Origin: Acidiflorens sp963847715
GTDB taxonomy: Bacteria > Acidobacteriota > Terriglobia > Terriglobales > Acidobacteriaceae
DNA length: 64,000 bases
Direction of reading: 5' to 3'
NCBI GenBank assembly: GCA_963847715.1
Contig: CAWKAZ010000012.1
Span: forward strand, 434,001 to 498,000
The notes under the pieces are model-generated. The model saw nothing but the letters and a program-made list of their open reading frames with translations, did not search any database and had not been told where the DNA came from. The position numbers were made by a program, and so were the translations under genes. Of this stretch, positions 8,579 through 18,316 are shown piece after piece; the stretch's first letter is position 1, and each line of letters opens with the position of its first letter.

Positions 8579-9303
8579 AGCGGGTGTCAGCTTGCGGACT
8601 TGTGCCGCTCCTTTTCGTTGTTCTGATTCTTTCGGGTTGCACGAAACACGGGGCTGCTAGTCCATTGCCCACTCCGAAGGCCTTCGGAGCGCAAATTGTG
8701 GAAGTCAGCGGCGGAAAACAGATTGGTGGGGTGGGTTCCAAATTGTCCGATCCTTTGGTCGTACAAGTGAACGGCGCGGACGGAAGTCCTGTTGTCGGAG
8801 CTCTGGTCTCATTCCGTTGCGATGGCGTGTCATTCAATCCACCCGATGCTCTGTCGGATGCCAGCGGACAAGTCAGCGCCGCGGTACACCTCGCGGGCAT
8901 TCCGGGAAGCTACCAGATTGTCGCTGCGACTCCGAAGTCTGGCGGAGGGTCGGTAACGGTTACGTCCCGAGAGATTGCGCTTGGCTATCAGGAAAAGCTC
9001 GGAAAAGAAGTCAGCGAAAAATATTGTACCGTCTGTCACGACCCGGAATCGACGCCAGAGCGAGTATCCAACTTCGACAACCTGGCGCCCCCTGCACCGC
9101 ACCTGTTCACGGACGGAAACACACTCAACGCGATGTCGGATGCCGATCTCATCAAGATCATCGCCGATGGCGGCCCAGCACTGGGGAAGTCGCCGCAAAC
9201 GCCTGCTTACCGAAATACATTGAGTCCGGCGGAAATCAAGGCGCTGGTGGCTTACATGCGGGCTGTCGCCGATCCTCCTTATGCTGAGGCAGCGAACAAG
9301 TAA
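8575..9303 (+). CDS. Lipoprotein with Ig-like domain and mono-heme cytochrome c domain
   Basis: GTG at 8575 overlaps the octaheme stop (GTGA) and is preceded by AAGGGAGG. The 242-residue product has a lipoprotein signal with lipobox LSGC (Cys about residue 22). A Big/Ig-like domain follows (about 45-130: DPLVVQVNGADGSPVVGALV, then SDASGQVSA). The C-terminal class I cytochrome c fold has CTVCH and the typical helix LSPAEIKALVAYMR. The expected MP before that helix reads SPQTPAY, so the distal Met may be missing. It is the fourth gene of the respiratory operon and is probably a lipid-anchored electron carrier or accessory subunit of the bc complex. Confidence 0.8.
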   Translation: MKRVSACGLVPLLFVVLILSGCTKHGAASPLPTPKAFGAQIVEVSGGKQIGGVGSKLSDPLVVQVNGADGSPVVGALVSFRCDGVSFNPPDALSDASGQVSAAVHLAGIPGSYQIVAATPKSGGGSVTVTSREIALGYQEKLGKEVSEKYCTVCHDPESTPERVSNFDNLAPPAPHLFTDGNTLNAMSDADLIKIIADGGPALGKSPQTPAYRNTLSPAEIKALVAYMRAVADPPYAEAANK

Positions 9304-9323
9304 TCAACGTTTTTGAGGCTTCG

Positions 9324-9671
9324 CTACGGCTCGAAACTCGCTGCAGCCGCTTCGCTGGTAGGATGCAGTGCGACAATCTGATCGATATTGGTCATCTTTA
9401 ATACGGATTCAACATGGGAACTGGCGCCGGCTACGCGCAACCCGCCGCCCGCCTTCTTGAGTTGGCCCGAAGACATCACGATGATGCCAATGCCCGTGCT
9501 GTCAATGTTGGTCACTCCGCTCAAGTCGAAGATGACTTTCTTCCGCCCGTCCCGCACCAGGTTCTCGACCGCCCACTCCAACTGCTTACTTTCCCTGCCC
9601 AGGGTAATTTTTCCTTTGATTTCGAGGACAACAACGTCGGGCGGCAGGTCCTTGTTCAGAATCTCCAGCAT
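9324..9671 (-). CDS. STAS-domain anti-sigma factor antagonist
   Basis: The 115-residue protein is a single STAS domain, with VVVLEIKGKITLG at the N-terminus and the phosphoacceptor motif NIDSTGIGIIVMS in which the Ser would be the switch residue (as in SpoIIAA/RsbV). Such proteins bind an anti-sigma kinase when unphosphorylated and release the sigma factor. No RsbW-like kinase or PP2C phosphatase is encoded nearby. It is divergent from the Ser/Thr kinase gene at 9804, so a functional link is possible but not shown. Confidence 0.88.
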   Translation of the reverse strand: MLEILNKDLPPDVVVLEIKGKITLGRESKQLEWAVENLVRDGRKKVIFDLSGVTNIDSTGIGIIVMSSGQLKKAGGGLRVAGASSHVESVLKMTNIDQIVALHPTSEAAAASFEP

Positions 9672-9786
9672 GCGCGAGGTTCCTTCCGATCTCTGAACTG
9701 ATGGCCCACTATGAATGACGTGCCATCTTAGGTGGGTGGGCCGGGCAAGTCAAATAAGAAGAAGCTGCCGCAGCATTGCCGTGGCT

Positions 9787-9792
9787 TATAAT
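9787..9792 (+). promoter_or_regulatory. -10 box (TATAAT) just before the Ser/Thr kinase start
   Basis: A consensus TATAAT ends 11 nt before the kinase ATG at 9804. Transcription from it would start about 4-5 nt before the ATG, leaving no room for an SD site; none is seen. The -35 region is weak. Confidence 0.5.
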
Positions 9793-9803
9793 GACGCGCA
9801 CGC

Positions 9804-12483
9804 ATGTCGCTCACCTCGGGCACGAAACTAGGACCCTACGAAATACTCTCTCCGCTCGGCGCTGGCGGCATGGGAGAGGTCTATCGCGCCAAGGATGCCC
9901 GCCTTGGCCGCGATGTCGCGCTGAAAGTTCTGCCTGCGACATTTGCCAGTGACTCTGATCGACTGCGCCGCTTCGAACAGGAAGCGCGTGCCGTCGCCGC
10001 TCTGAACCATCCCAACATTCTTGCGGTCTTTGACGTGGGGCAGGATAATGGCGCGCCTTTTCTCGTCTCCGAGTTGCTCGAAGGCGAGAGCCTGCGCGCG
10101 GCACTCGACCGCGGCCCGCTTCCCCAGCGCAAGACGATTGAATATGGAGTGCAGATCGCACACGGACTAGCGGCGGCGCACGAAAAGGGGATCGTCCATC
10201 GCGACCTGAAGCCCGAGAACATTTTCATCACCAAGGATGGGCGAATCAAGATTCTCGATTTTGGCCTCGCAAAGCTGGCGCAGACCGCAGGCACGTCGCC
10301 CGACGAAGTTACGCTCACCAGTGCCCAGAACACCGCGGCGGGCGTGGTCATGGGCACGGCGAGCTACATGGCGCCGGAGCAGGTGCGCGGTGAGGGCTCC
10401 GATCCACGCACTGATATTTTTGCGTTTGGCGCCGTGCTCTACGAGATGCTGTCCGGCGTGCGCGCTTTCAGGCGTGATACGGCGGCCGAAACCATGACTG
10501 CGGTTTTGAAAGATGATCCGCCGGAGTTGTCGAATCCCGGCCGCATGGTCTCTCCGACACTCGAACGCATTGTGCGGCGCTGTCTGGAAAAAAGTCCGGA
10601 ACAGCGTTTTCAGTCGGCGAGAGATTTGTCGTTTGCGCTAAGCGCGCTCTCGGGGAGTGAGACCAGTGCGGTGGCTCGGGCGACGGCGGCTGCGCCCCGT
10701 AAAATACCGCTTCTCCAATGGCTCTCGGTGGCAGCGGCATTGGCGGCCGTGGCAGCCGCCACGTGGTTCATTGCCCGTCGCCCTCAACCCACCACGCGCA
10801 TGCAGTTCGCACTTGCTGTACCAGACGAAATGAGCATCAGCCACATGGCGCTTTCGCTCGATGGTTCCATGCTCGCATTTGTATCGCCCGAGGACAGCAC
10901 AGGGCTGCCGGTGCTCTACGTGCAGCGCGTCGGTTCGTCCAACGTCACGGCTCTGCCAGGCACGCAGGGAGCGAGCTTTCCTTTCTGGTCGCCCGATGGC
11001 GCCTACCTGGGATTTTTCGCCGCCGGCAAGCTACAGAAAATCGCAGTTTCCGGCGGATCTCCGCAGCCCTTAACCAGGGCGATGGCGGGTCGTGGCGGAA
11101 GTTGGGGAAAGCAAAACGTCATCTTGTACTCTCCCGACCCCGCCAGTCCTTTGTGGCGGATCAACGCCGACGGCGGTGGGGCGGTTCCGGTGACACAGGA
11201 AGCGATGTCTGCCACCTCGATGCAACAGACGCATCGCTGGCCCGCTTTTCTTCCCGACGGCAAACACTTTTTATATTGGGCGGGCAATTTTTCCAACGCC
11301 AAGGATGACAAAATCAGCGGCATCTATCTCGCTTCTCTCGATTTCAAGCAGCCGAAACTTATCCTGCTTTGCCATTCCAGTTTCGGCTTCGATGCCACGC
11401 ATCTTTATTACGCCGGCGATCAAAAGCAGTTGGTCAGCGTCGCGTTCGATCCTGCCACCGGAGAGATCTCGGGCAACAGCACGCCCGTCGCGAGCGCCGT
11501 CGGTTTTCAACCCTCCACTTACTGGACCGCCCTCGCCGTCTCTGGCAACGGAACGGTAATTTACAACACGGGTGTGGGCGCAGCCCTGTCCGTACTGACA
11601 TGGGAGGATCGCGCTGGAAAGGAATTGGGCCGGATAGGCGAACCGGGCATCATGGCGAACCCAACTCTATCGCCCGATGGCACACGGGTCGCCATCGACG
11701 TCGCCGACCTGAAAGCAAGCAACGTGGATATCTGGCTGGAGAATACCAACGGCTCCGAGAATGCGCGCTTCACGTTCGAGCCCACGGAAGAGACAAACGG
11801 CATCTGGTCGCGCGACGGAAGCATGGTCGCCTACCGTTCGGTTGGAACAGATGTGGCCGAGATTCTCGCCAAACGCGCCACCGGGTTGGAAAAAGAAAAA
11901 GCGCTCCTGCGCAGCGCTGGCGTGGTCGATGACATCCTTCCCAACTCGTGGTCGGCGGATGGCCAACAGCTTCTTTCCACCGATCAGGGTCCATCCCGCA
12001 CGTACCTGATCACTTCGTCGGTCACGGACGGGACGAGGGTTCCGTTGCTGAATAGCAAAGCCAACGAAACCAACGGACAGATATCTGCCGATGGCAAGTG
12101 GGTAGCGTATGCCTCGGATGAGTCTGGTGCATGGGAGATCTACGTTACTTCGTTCCCAGGCACGGCTGGGAAATGGCAGGTGTCGCGCGGGGGCGGCACG
12201 GAACCCCGCTGGCGAGGCGATGGCAAGGAGATCTTCTACATCGCTCCGAGCGGCATGCTGATGTCCGTTCCAGTGAATGGCGTAACTACCTTTGCGACCG
12301 GGCAGCCTGCACCGCTTATTCCAGATTCACGGACGCGCCCCGATTTCCTCCACCGATATCTTTACCTACGATGTCGCGAAAGACGGCAAGCGTTTTCTCG
12401 TGAATCGCTATATCAAGCCCGAGCACGTTCCGCCGTTAACGATTCTGCTCAATGCCGCGACCGGCGGGTCTTCTCCGAATTAA
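9804..12483 (+). CDS. Membrane Ser/Thr protein kinase with TolB/WD40-like propeller (frameshifted near the end)
   Basis: Residues about 10-270 form a PknB-type kinase: Gly loop GAGGMGEVY, Lys41 in VALKVL, HRDLKPEN catalytic loop, DFGLAK, and APEQ in the activation segment. One membrane helix (LQWLSVAAALAAVAAATWFI, about 300-320) leads to an extracytoplasmic beta-propeller of TolB/PD40 repeats (SPDGAYLGFF, LSPDGTRVA, SADGKWVAYASDESG). This design is very common in Acidobacteriota and likely senses an external signal. The frame breaks at about 12318: one extra base after PAPL. Removing it continues as FQIHGRAPISSTDIFTYD and FLVNRYIKPEHVPPL to a stop at 12483, giving 892 residues. Uncorrected, the frame runs out-of-register to 12515, into the next gene. 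Confidence 0.85.
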
Positions 12484-12507
12484 TTTCGCCGCGTTTAGGA
12501 GGTTCAA

Positions 12508-14020
12508 TTGTCTGAGTCCAGGCGGCGCTTTCTCAAAGCAGCGGGTCTGGCGGCTGGTGCGGCATTCTTCTCGTCCCCTAATGTCGGAGCTGCTTCCAGC
12601 GTACTGTCGCGGAACAACCGCCTCGTCTGCCGCGCCGGCAGAGTCCATCACCGCCGATTACACGCTGCACATCAAAACCACGCCCATCGAGATTGCGCCC
12701 AACCGCATCATTTCGCTGACGACCTATAACGGACAATTTCCGGGCCCGCTGCTTCGCTTTAAGGAAGGCCAGCAAGCGATCGTCGATGTCTACAACGACA
12801 CCGACGTGCCCGAACAACTGCACTGGCACGGGCAGATGGTTCCAGTCGAAGTCGACGGCGCCGCTGAAGAAGGCACTCCGTTCATTCCTGCTCACGGCCA
12901 GCGGCGAATCGTGTTCACGCCGCGCCCAGCCGGATTCCGTTTCTATCACACCCACAATCGAGCCGGAGCGAATCTGTCGGCTGGCCAATATGGCGGCGAG
13001 GTCGGCTCCGTCTACATCGAGCCTAAGAACGAGCCGGGCAACTACGATCGCGAAGTATTTCTGACTCTCAAGGAGTTCGAACCAACGTTCAGCCGCGGCG
13101 GCGACATGGCGCAGGATTTTCTGCCCCGCATCAAGTCGAAGGAACTCGAGGAGCAGGGCGAGTCGGCGATGAAGGCCTCGCTGGCGAAGGGCATGCCGCA
13201 CGGATACGAGGTCGGCTACGGATCGTTCACGATTAATGGGCGCATGCTCGGCCATGGCGAGCCGATCAAAGTGAAACGGGGCGAACGAGTCCTGTTCCAC
13301 GTTTTGAATGGCAGCGCGACCGAGATTCGCAGCCTCGCCCTGCCCGGTCACGCATTCCAGGTGGTGGCACTCGACGGAAATCCCGTGCCGAATCCAGTCA
13401 AGGTCCCTGTGTTATGGCTCGGTACTGCCGAGCGAGTCTCCGCGATTGTCGAAATGAATCATCCCGGCGTCTGGATTCTGGGCGATCTTGCCGACGACGA
13501 TCGCCGTCACGGAATGGGTATCGTCGTCGAATACGCTGGTCTAAAAGGCAAAGCGCAATGGGTCGCACCGCCAGCGTTCCGATGGAACTACACCCGGTTC
13601 GCCAAACCCGGCGCAAACGCTCAGCCCTCGGACGAAACCTTTGACATGATCTTCGTGAAAGACAACGCCGCCGAAGACGGCTTCAATCGCTGGGCCATTA
13701 ACGGCGTCTCATTTCTAATTCCAATGACCGGAGCGCCCGCGCCGGCAACGTTTCACCTGAAGCAAGGCAAGCGCTACCGCATTCGCATGCGCAATGCCAG
13801 CGACGATATCCACCCCATTCACCTGCACCGCCATAGTTTTGAGATAACGAAAATAGCGGGAAAGTCCACGGCTGGAATTATGAAGGATGTGGTCATGCTG
13901 GGCGGATACCAGGAAGCGGAAATCGACTTCGTCGCCGACAACCCTGGTCTGACACTCTTTCATTGCCACCAGCAACTGCACATGGATTTCGGTTTCATGA
14001 CGTTGTTCGACTACGTGTGA
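12508..14020 (+). CDS. Tat-exported multicopper oxidase (frameshifted near the start)
   Basis: A TTG start at 12508, five bases after AGGAGG, opens a Tat signal (SRRRFLKAAGLAAGAAFF). At about 12618-12621 one extra base moves the frame; removing it joins the signal to ASSAAPAESITADYTLHIK and gives 503 residues in exactly 504 codons. All copper motifs are present: HWHGQMVP, HTHNRAG, HPIHLHRHSFEI and HCHQQLHMDFGFM, which supply the type 1 and trinuclear sites. It is a laccase-type two- or three-domain enzyme that oxidises a phenol or metal and reduces oxygen to water in the periplasm. It lies 24 nt behind the kinase gene, probably in the same unit. The substrate cannot be told from sequence. Confidence 0.85.
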
Positions 14021-14141
14021 CGCCATCACCACAAAACAGCGGTGCGCTGTTAGCGGAATGTCGGCTGGTTCCACTGAAATCATGCTCTACAATAAAAATC
14101 GAGTAGGGTCCAGCTACGAAAGTAAAGATCGGAGACCTGCA

Positions 14142-15065
14142 ATGAAGACGCGATCCCTTTTGTCGGCGGCGTTGATTTCGGCAGCCTTTCTCTGCCAGTT
14201 GCTTGCCGGCGCCGACGACCAGAGTTCGTGGCAGAGTGATCTGCTCAGCTGGCGCGCCAAACGTGCCGCCGGCCTGCAGGCTCCTGAAGGGTGGCTTTCT
14301 CTGATCGCGCTGGGATGGCTGAAAGAGGGAGACAACACTTTCGGTTCGGCTGACGACTGCCGCATTCAGATTAGCGGCAAGGTGCCGGCCCACATTGCGA
14401 TCGTTCATCTGGAGAAAGGTACGCTGCGTTTATCGGCTCCGGTAGGAGGCTTCCCGAAGGACCTTCTGCTCGATGGTCAACCCGCGAAAGAACAGGCGTT
14501 GCTGGCCGACGATGTGGAGAAGCCCTCGAAGCTGACCATCGGTACAGTGACCATCATCGTCATCCACCGCGACGACGCGTTTGCGCTTCGCGTCAAAGAT
14601 CTGGAGGCTCCGACGCGCACCGCCTTTCATGGATTGCATTGGTATGATCCCAATCCAGCGTACAGAGTGCACGCTCGATGGATCCCTTACAACCCTCCGA
14701 AAGTGCTCGACATTCCAACCGTCCTCGGCACGACAACCCATATGCCCGCACCCGGCGCTGCGGAGTTCACGATCGATGGGCAAGTTGTACGCCTCGAACC
14801 TGTGCTCGAAGATCCGCAATCGACCGATCTTTTCTTCATCATGCGGGACGCCACCAGCAAAACCAAAACCTACGGTGCGGGACGTTTCCTCTACGCCGAA
14901 TTGCCCGACCATGGCGTGAATCAGCCCGGAGAATTGTGGCTCGATTTCAATCGGCTGATCAATCCACCGTGCGCATTTACAGCCTATGCGACGTGTCCGC
15001 TGCCTCCGCCGCAGAACCGGCTTAGCGTGCCGATTCCGGCCGGAGAGCAGCGTTACCACGATTGA
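14142..15065 (+). CDS. DUF1684-family secreted protein
   Basis: ATG at 14142 follows GGAGACCTGCA and a signal peptide (MKTRSLLSAALISAAFLCQLLAG), which is why I prefer it to the longer frame. The 307-residue product carries the DUF1684 features: early WRAKRAAGLQAPEGWLSLIAL, central RWIPY, and the C-terminal block FLYAELPD..., GELWLDFNRLINPPCAF and PQNRLSVPIPAGEQRY. The family is widespread, its members are cytosolic or exported beta proteins, and no reaction is established. A VKOR gene follows about 60 nt later. Confidence 0.85.
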   Translation: MKTRSLLSAALISAAFLCQLLAGADDQSSWQSDLLSWRAKRAAGLQAPEGWLSLIALGWLKEGDNTFGSADDCRIQISGKVPAHIAIVHLEKGTLRLSAPVGGFPKDLLLDGQPAKEQALLADDVEKPSKLTIGTVTIIVIHRDDAFALRVKDLEAPTRTAFHGLHWYDPNPAYRVHARWIPYNPPKVLDIPTVLGTTTHMPAPGAAEFTIDGQVVRLEPVLEDPQSTDLFFIMRDATSKTKTYGAGRFLYAELPDHGVNQPGELWLDFNRLINPPCAFTAYATCPLPPPQNRLSVPIPAGEQRYHD

Positions 15066-15127
15066 TGTTGAAGAATCGTGGATAATGTTTCGTTTGGGAT
15101 TCGCTCTGAATCGCTGGGAGTTCCTGC

Positions 15128-15546
15128 ATGAGATGGGTGTTGGTTGTGCTTGCCGTCCTGGGTATCGTGGCCTCGTCGCTCGCTTTGCGCGAGCATTATC
15201 GTACCGACCCTTCGCCCTGCAGTATCAATGAGAAGTGGGACTGCGGCACGTGAACCATAGCCCGTACGCCTTATTCCACGGAGTTCCCGTGGCCGTAATC
15301 GGTATCGCTGGATATTTGCTTCTCGGCCTGCTCGCTGCCGGAAGAGCCTACCCGTGGATGCTCCCCTTCGTGACGGTCGCCCTGATTTTCGCGATCCATC
15401 TCGCGGATATCGAACAGTATGTACTCGGCGCCTGGTGTATCTACTGCGCCATCTCGCTGGGGATCATTTCGCTGATGACTCTTCTGGTGATTGGCAAAGT
15501 GATCGCCGATTCGATGCAGCCGTCGCAGAAGGCATCGCCAATGTAG
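15128..15546 (+). CDS. Vitamin K epoxide reductase (VKOR)-like membrane protein (one-base frameshift)
   Basis: Reading from ATG at 15128 gives MRWVLVVLAVLGIVASSLAL, then CSINEKWDCG, and stops at TGA (15251) unless one base is added near 15250. With it the frame continues as VNHSPYALFHGVPVAVIGI to 15546, giving 139 residues in 140 whole codons. The pattern is that of bacterial VKOR: an outer Cys pair (CSINEKWDC) and the CxxC active site WCIYC in the last helix pair, within four membrane helices. VKOR reoxidises a DsbA/thioredoxin-like partner using quinone. No partner is fused to it or adjacent; trxA at 19287 is cytosolic. The open frame from 15235 alone would miss the first helix and cysteine pair. 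Confidence 0.82.
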
Positions 15547-15570
15547 AGACGCGGCTTGCCGCGTCTCTAC
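15543..15570. terminator. Perfect 13-bp hairpin at the VKOR 3' end
   Basis: GTAGAGACGCGGC and GCCGCGTCTCTAC are separated by TT. It overlaps the VKOR stop codon, between that gene and the convergent permease gene, and could terminate both. The same core sequence recurs at 56820-56844, so it is also a dispersed repeat. Confidence 0.6.
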
Positions 15571-15596
15571 AGATGGTTCGATTTTGGTAACGGCCT

Positions 15597-16844
15597 CTAC
15601 TCGTAGCGCAGGCTTTCGATTGGGTCGAGTCGCGCCGCTCGGATCGCTGGCACCATTCCGCTGAGAATTCCCACTACCCCTAGAATGCCCGTTGCCACGG
15701 CGAGGCTGCCGACTTGTATATGCAGATGGATGTCGCCGTCCTGTAAATTGTCTCCGAAGGCGCTCATCAGAGGTAACGCACCTACACACCACGAAATCAG
15801 GTAGGCAATGCCGATGCCAGCCACTCCCCCGGCAAACGTAATCGCCATTGCCTCGGCCAGAAACTGAAAAAGGATGTGACTCCTTTGCGCACCAAGCGCT
15901 TTTTCCACGCCGATCTCGCGGGTGCGCTGCTGCACCGAGACTAGCATGATGTTCATCAGGCCGATGCCGCCAATTCCCAAAGTCAGCGCGCCGATGAAGG
16001 CGAGCAAAACTTTGAGCGCCGTGGTGACGATCGCGAACTCGTCATAATCCTGCTTGAAGTCGGCGATGAAGACGGCGCGGTGATCATCCGGGCGGAAGTT
16101 ATGATGCCCGGCGAGAACGCTTCGCACCACGCGCGCCAGTTGCTGGTGGTCCTGCCCTTCGTAGTCCATGAAAATGCCGGTGATGTATTGCGTGTCGTAG
16201 AGATCCCCCATAGCGCTGAAGGGAATCACCACCATGCTGTTGTCGTTGTTATCGCCACCCTGCACTTTGTGCTGATAAATGCCGACCACCTGAAAGCTCA
16301 CGCCGCTGATGCGAATGCTCTGTCCGAGCGCTTGTTCTCCCGAGAAAAGTCGGCGCTTCGCTTCGTCGCCGATCACCACGACGCGAGCGTGCTCGACCTC
16401 GTCCACCTCGCTCAGGCCGCGCCCGGTGGCGACGCTGAAACCGCGAATGCGCTCGTAGACCGGATAGACGCCCGTCAGATTAAGGTTCGTAAAGGTGCGA
16501 GTGTCATGCTGAATCGTGGCGCCGTTCTTGTCGAAAACCGGTGTGACGCCCTTCACCATCGGGACTTCATTGCGGATGTAGTCGACGTCGACCGGCTTGA
16601 GCCGGACTTCGCTGCCAGCTTTTGCGCCACCCGCCTGCAGCGACGTTCGCCCCGGGAATGCTCCGATTACGTCCGTTCCCCACGAACTGAAAATCATGCC
16701 AATGGCGCGCTCGAAGCCGGAGCCGAAAGCGAGCAGGATCACGACGGTCGCGATGCCCCACGCCATTCCCAGCATGGTCAGAGTGGTGCGGCGACGGTTG
16801 TGCTGCATGGCTCCGTAGGCTTCTTTCAGCAAGTCGTTGGTCAT
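15597..16844 (-). CDS. MacB/FtsX-type ABC transporter permease
   Basis: The 415-residue protein has an N-terminal helix (TLTMLGMAWGIATVVILLAFG), a large extracytoplasmic MacB_PCD domain (about 45-260) and three C-terminal helices of the FtsX fold, with GIGGIGLMNIMLVSVQQRTREIGVEKALGA as the diagnostic segment (about 290-320). MacB-type systems do not carry substrate through a channel but couple ATP use to periplasmic work, such as lipoprotein or peptide extrusion. It follows a related permease (16890-18146) by 45 nt, yet no ATPase or membrane-fusion protein gene lies near. The substrate is unknown. Confidence 0.9.
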   Translation of the reverse strand: MTNDLLKEAYGAMQHNRRRTTLTMLGMAWGIATVVILLAFGSGFERAIGMIFSSWGTDVIGAFPGRTSLQAGGAKAGSEVRLKPVDVDYIRNEVPMVKGVTPVFDKNGATIQHDTRTFTNLNLTGVYPVYERIRGFSVATGRGLSEVDEVEHARVVVIGDEAKRRLFSGEQALGQSIRISGVSFQVVGIYQHKVQGGDNNDNSMVVIPFSAMGDLYDTQYITGIFMDYEGQDHQQLARVVRSVLAGHHNFRPDDHRAVFIADFKQDYDEFAIVTTALKVLLAFIGALTLGIGGIGLMNIMLVSVQQRTREIGVEKALGAQRSHILFQFLAEAMAITFAGGVAGIGIAYLISWCVGALPLMSAFGDNLQDGDIHLHIQVGSLAVATGILGVVGILSGMVPAIRAARLDPIESLRYE

Positions 16845-16889
16845 AAATCATTCTCCGTGGTCACGCGTAGAGGACCGTCGCTCCATTTG

Positions 16890-18146
16890 TTATTCCTGGC
16901 GCAAGGCTTCCACCGGTTCGAGCATGGCGGCTTTGCGCGCCGGATACAGTCCAGCCGTGATTCCCGCCAATGCAAGTGACAACACGGCGCTGATCGCGGA
17001 TGCGGGAACAATTCTCGGTGTATCGAAACCCTGCGGCAATTGCACGCCAGAGAGTAAGCGGATGACAAGCATGGCTGCGCCCACTCCGATCGCTCCGCTC
17101 ATTAAGGTTAAGAATGCACCTTCCAGGAAAAACTGAAACAGAATGCTCCGGTTAGTCGCGCCCAACGCTTTGCGAAGTCCGATCTCTCGGGTCCGCTCCG
17201 AAACCGCAACCAGCATGATGTTCACGATGCCAATCGCTCCGAGCGCCAGCGTCACCAGCCCAACGCCGCCGAGGAACCAGTCCATGGCGGTGAAGATTTT
17301 GCCCATCGTTTTCTGATTCTTGATCGTGTCCCATTCTTCCCAGACATCGGTGCCCTTTGGATCAAAGCCGCCGTGATTCCGGGCGACGATTCGATGCAAC
17401 TCGTCTTTGGCCGTTTCGTTCTCGTCAAAGCTGCGCGGTTGGTAATTGATGAACGAAATCGCATTGCCTTCTTTGGAGTTGTCGCCGGTCAGCGGAAACA
17501 GTTCGCGCATGGTGTTGAAGGGGATGAAAATTCGAATATTGGTGGCGTTGTGTTCTTCATGACCGATCATCGAAAGCACGCCGACCACCTGAAAACGAAC
17601 ACCATTGAGCAAGATGGTATTGCCGACCGCCGGGCGTCCAGGAAACATGTTGCGCGTCATTTCCCGCCCCAGGATGCAAACTCTGCGTCGCTGGTCGTTG
17701 TCGTTGTCATCGATCCAGCGGCCCACCGCCAGCGGAATCGTCCGCACCTGGCTATAGATCGGCGGCACACCGGAGACTTGGCCGTTGGTGCTGGTGTAGT
17801 CACTCACCGCGCGAATGTCGTCGCGCGCGATCAACGGAGAAACGTTGATGGCGAGCTTCGATTCATTCTTGATCGCGAGGTAATCGTCATAGGTAAGGTT
17901 GAACCACCGCATCGAGTTGAAACTGCCTTCGACGGCGGGCGCGCGTCCGCCAAAAAAGAAGATGATGTTCTTTCCGAACGTTTCCAGTTGCTTTCGATTG
18001 CCGTTGCGGAAGCCTTCTCCCACTCCGGTCAGCAGCAGAAGCGATCCCACGCCCCAGGCGATACCAAACATGGTGAGGAACGAGCGGAGTTTGTGTGCCC
18101 ACAGGGTGCGCAGAGTTTGCGCGAACGTGTCGAATAACATGCGCAT
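16890..18146 (-). CDS. MacB/FtsX-type ABC transporter permease (first of the pair)
   Basis: This 418-residue protein has the same plan as its neighbour: first helix SFLTMFGIAWGVGSLLLLTG, a MacB_PCD extracytoplasmic domain, and the FtsX segment GVGLVTLALGAIGIVNIMLVAVSERTREIG in the C-terminal third. The two permeases are distinct in sequence, so they may form a heterodimer that shares one ATPase encoded elsewhere. Its start lies about 170 nt downstream of the TrmJ-like gene on the same strand. A nearby promoter is possible in the spacer, but I did not identify one. Confidence 0.9.
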   Translation of the reverse strand: MRMLFDTFAQTLRTLWAHKLRSFLTMFGIAWGVGSLLLLTGVGEGFRNGNRKQLETFGKNIIFFFGGRAPAVEGSFNSMRWFNLTYDDYLAIKNESKLAINVSPLIARDDIRAVSDYTSTNGQVSGVPPIYSQVRTIPLAVGRWIDDNDNDQRRRVCILGREMTRNMFPGRPAVGNTILLNGVRFQVVGVLSMIGHEEHNATNIRIFIPFNTMRELFPLTGDNSKEGNAISFINYQPRSFDENETAKDELHRIVARNHGGFDPKGTDVWEEWDTIKNQKTMGKIFTAMDWFLGGVGLVTLALGAIGIVNIMLVAVSERTREIGLRKALGATNRSILFQFFLEGAFLTLMSGAIGVGAAMLVIRLLSGVQLPQGFDTPRIVPASAISAVLSLALAGITAGLYPARKAAMLEPVEALRQE

Positions 18147-18316
18147 GACGCCACCTCGAGGTCATTCCGGGAAGGGAACGTCAGGAAAAACGAAACCAAC
18201 CCGCCATATGCATTCGACTCGAAAGCACGGCAAGGGTTAGCGTTCTGGACCAATCGAGAAGAGATCGCGAGAGCAGTACGAGAGTAATCGCCACGGGGAA
18301 CCTTGACACTCAACAA

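Noticed and set aside
12318..12325. Programmed frameshift in the kinase gene
   Set aside because: No slippery heptamer or downstream stimulator is apparent, and many unrelated genes here have similar one-base breaks.
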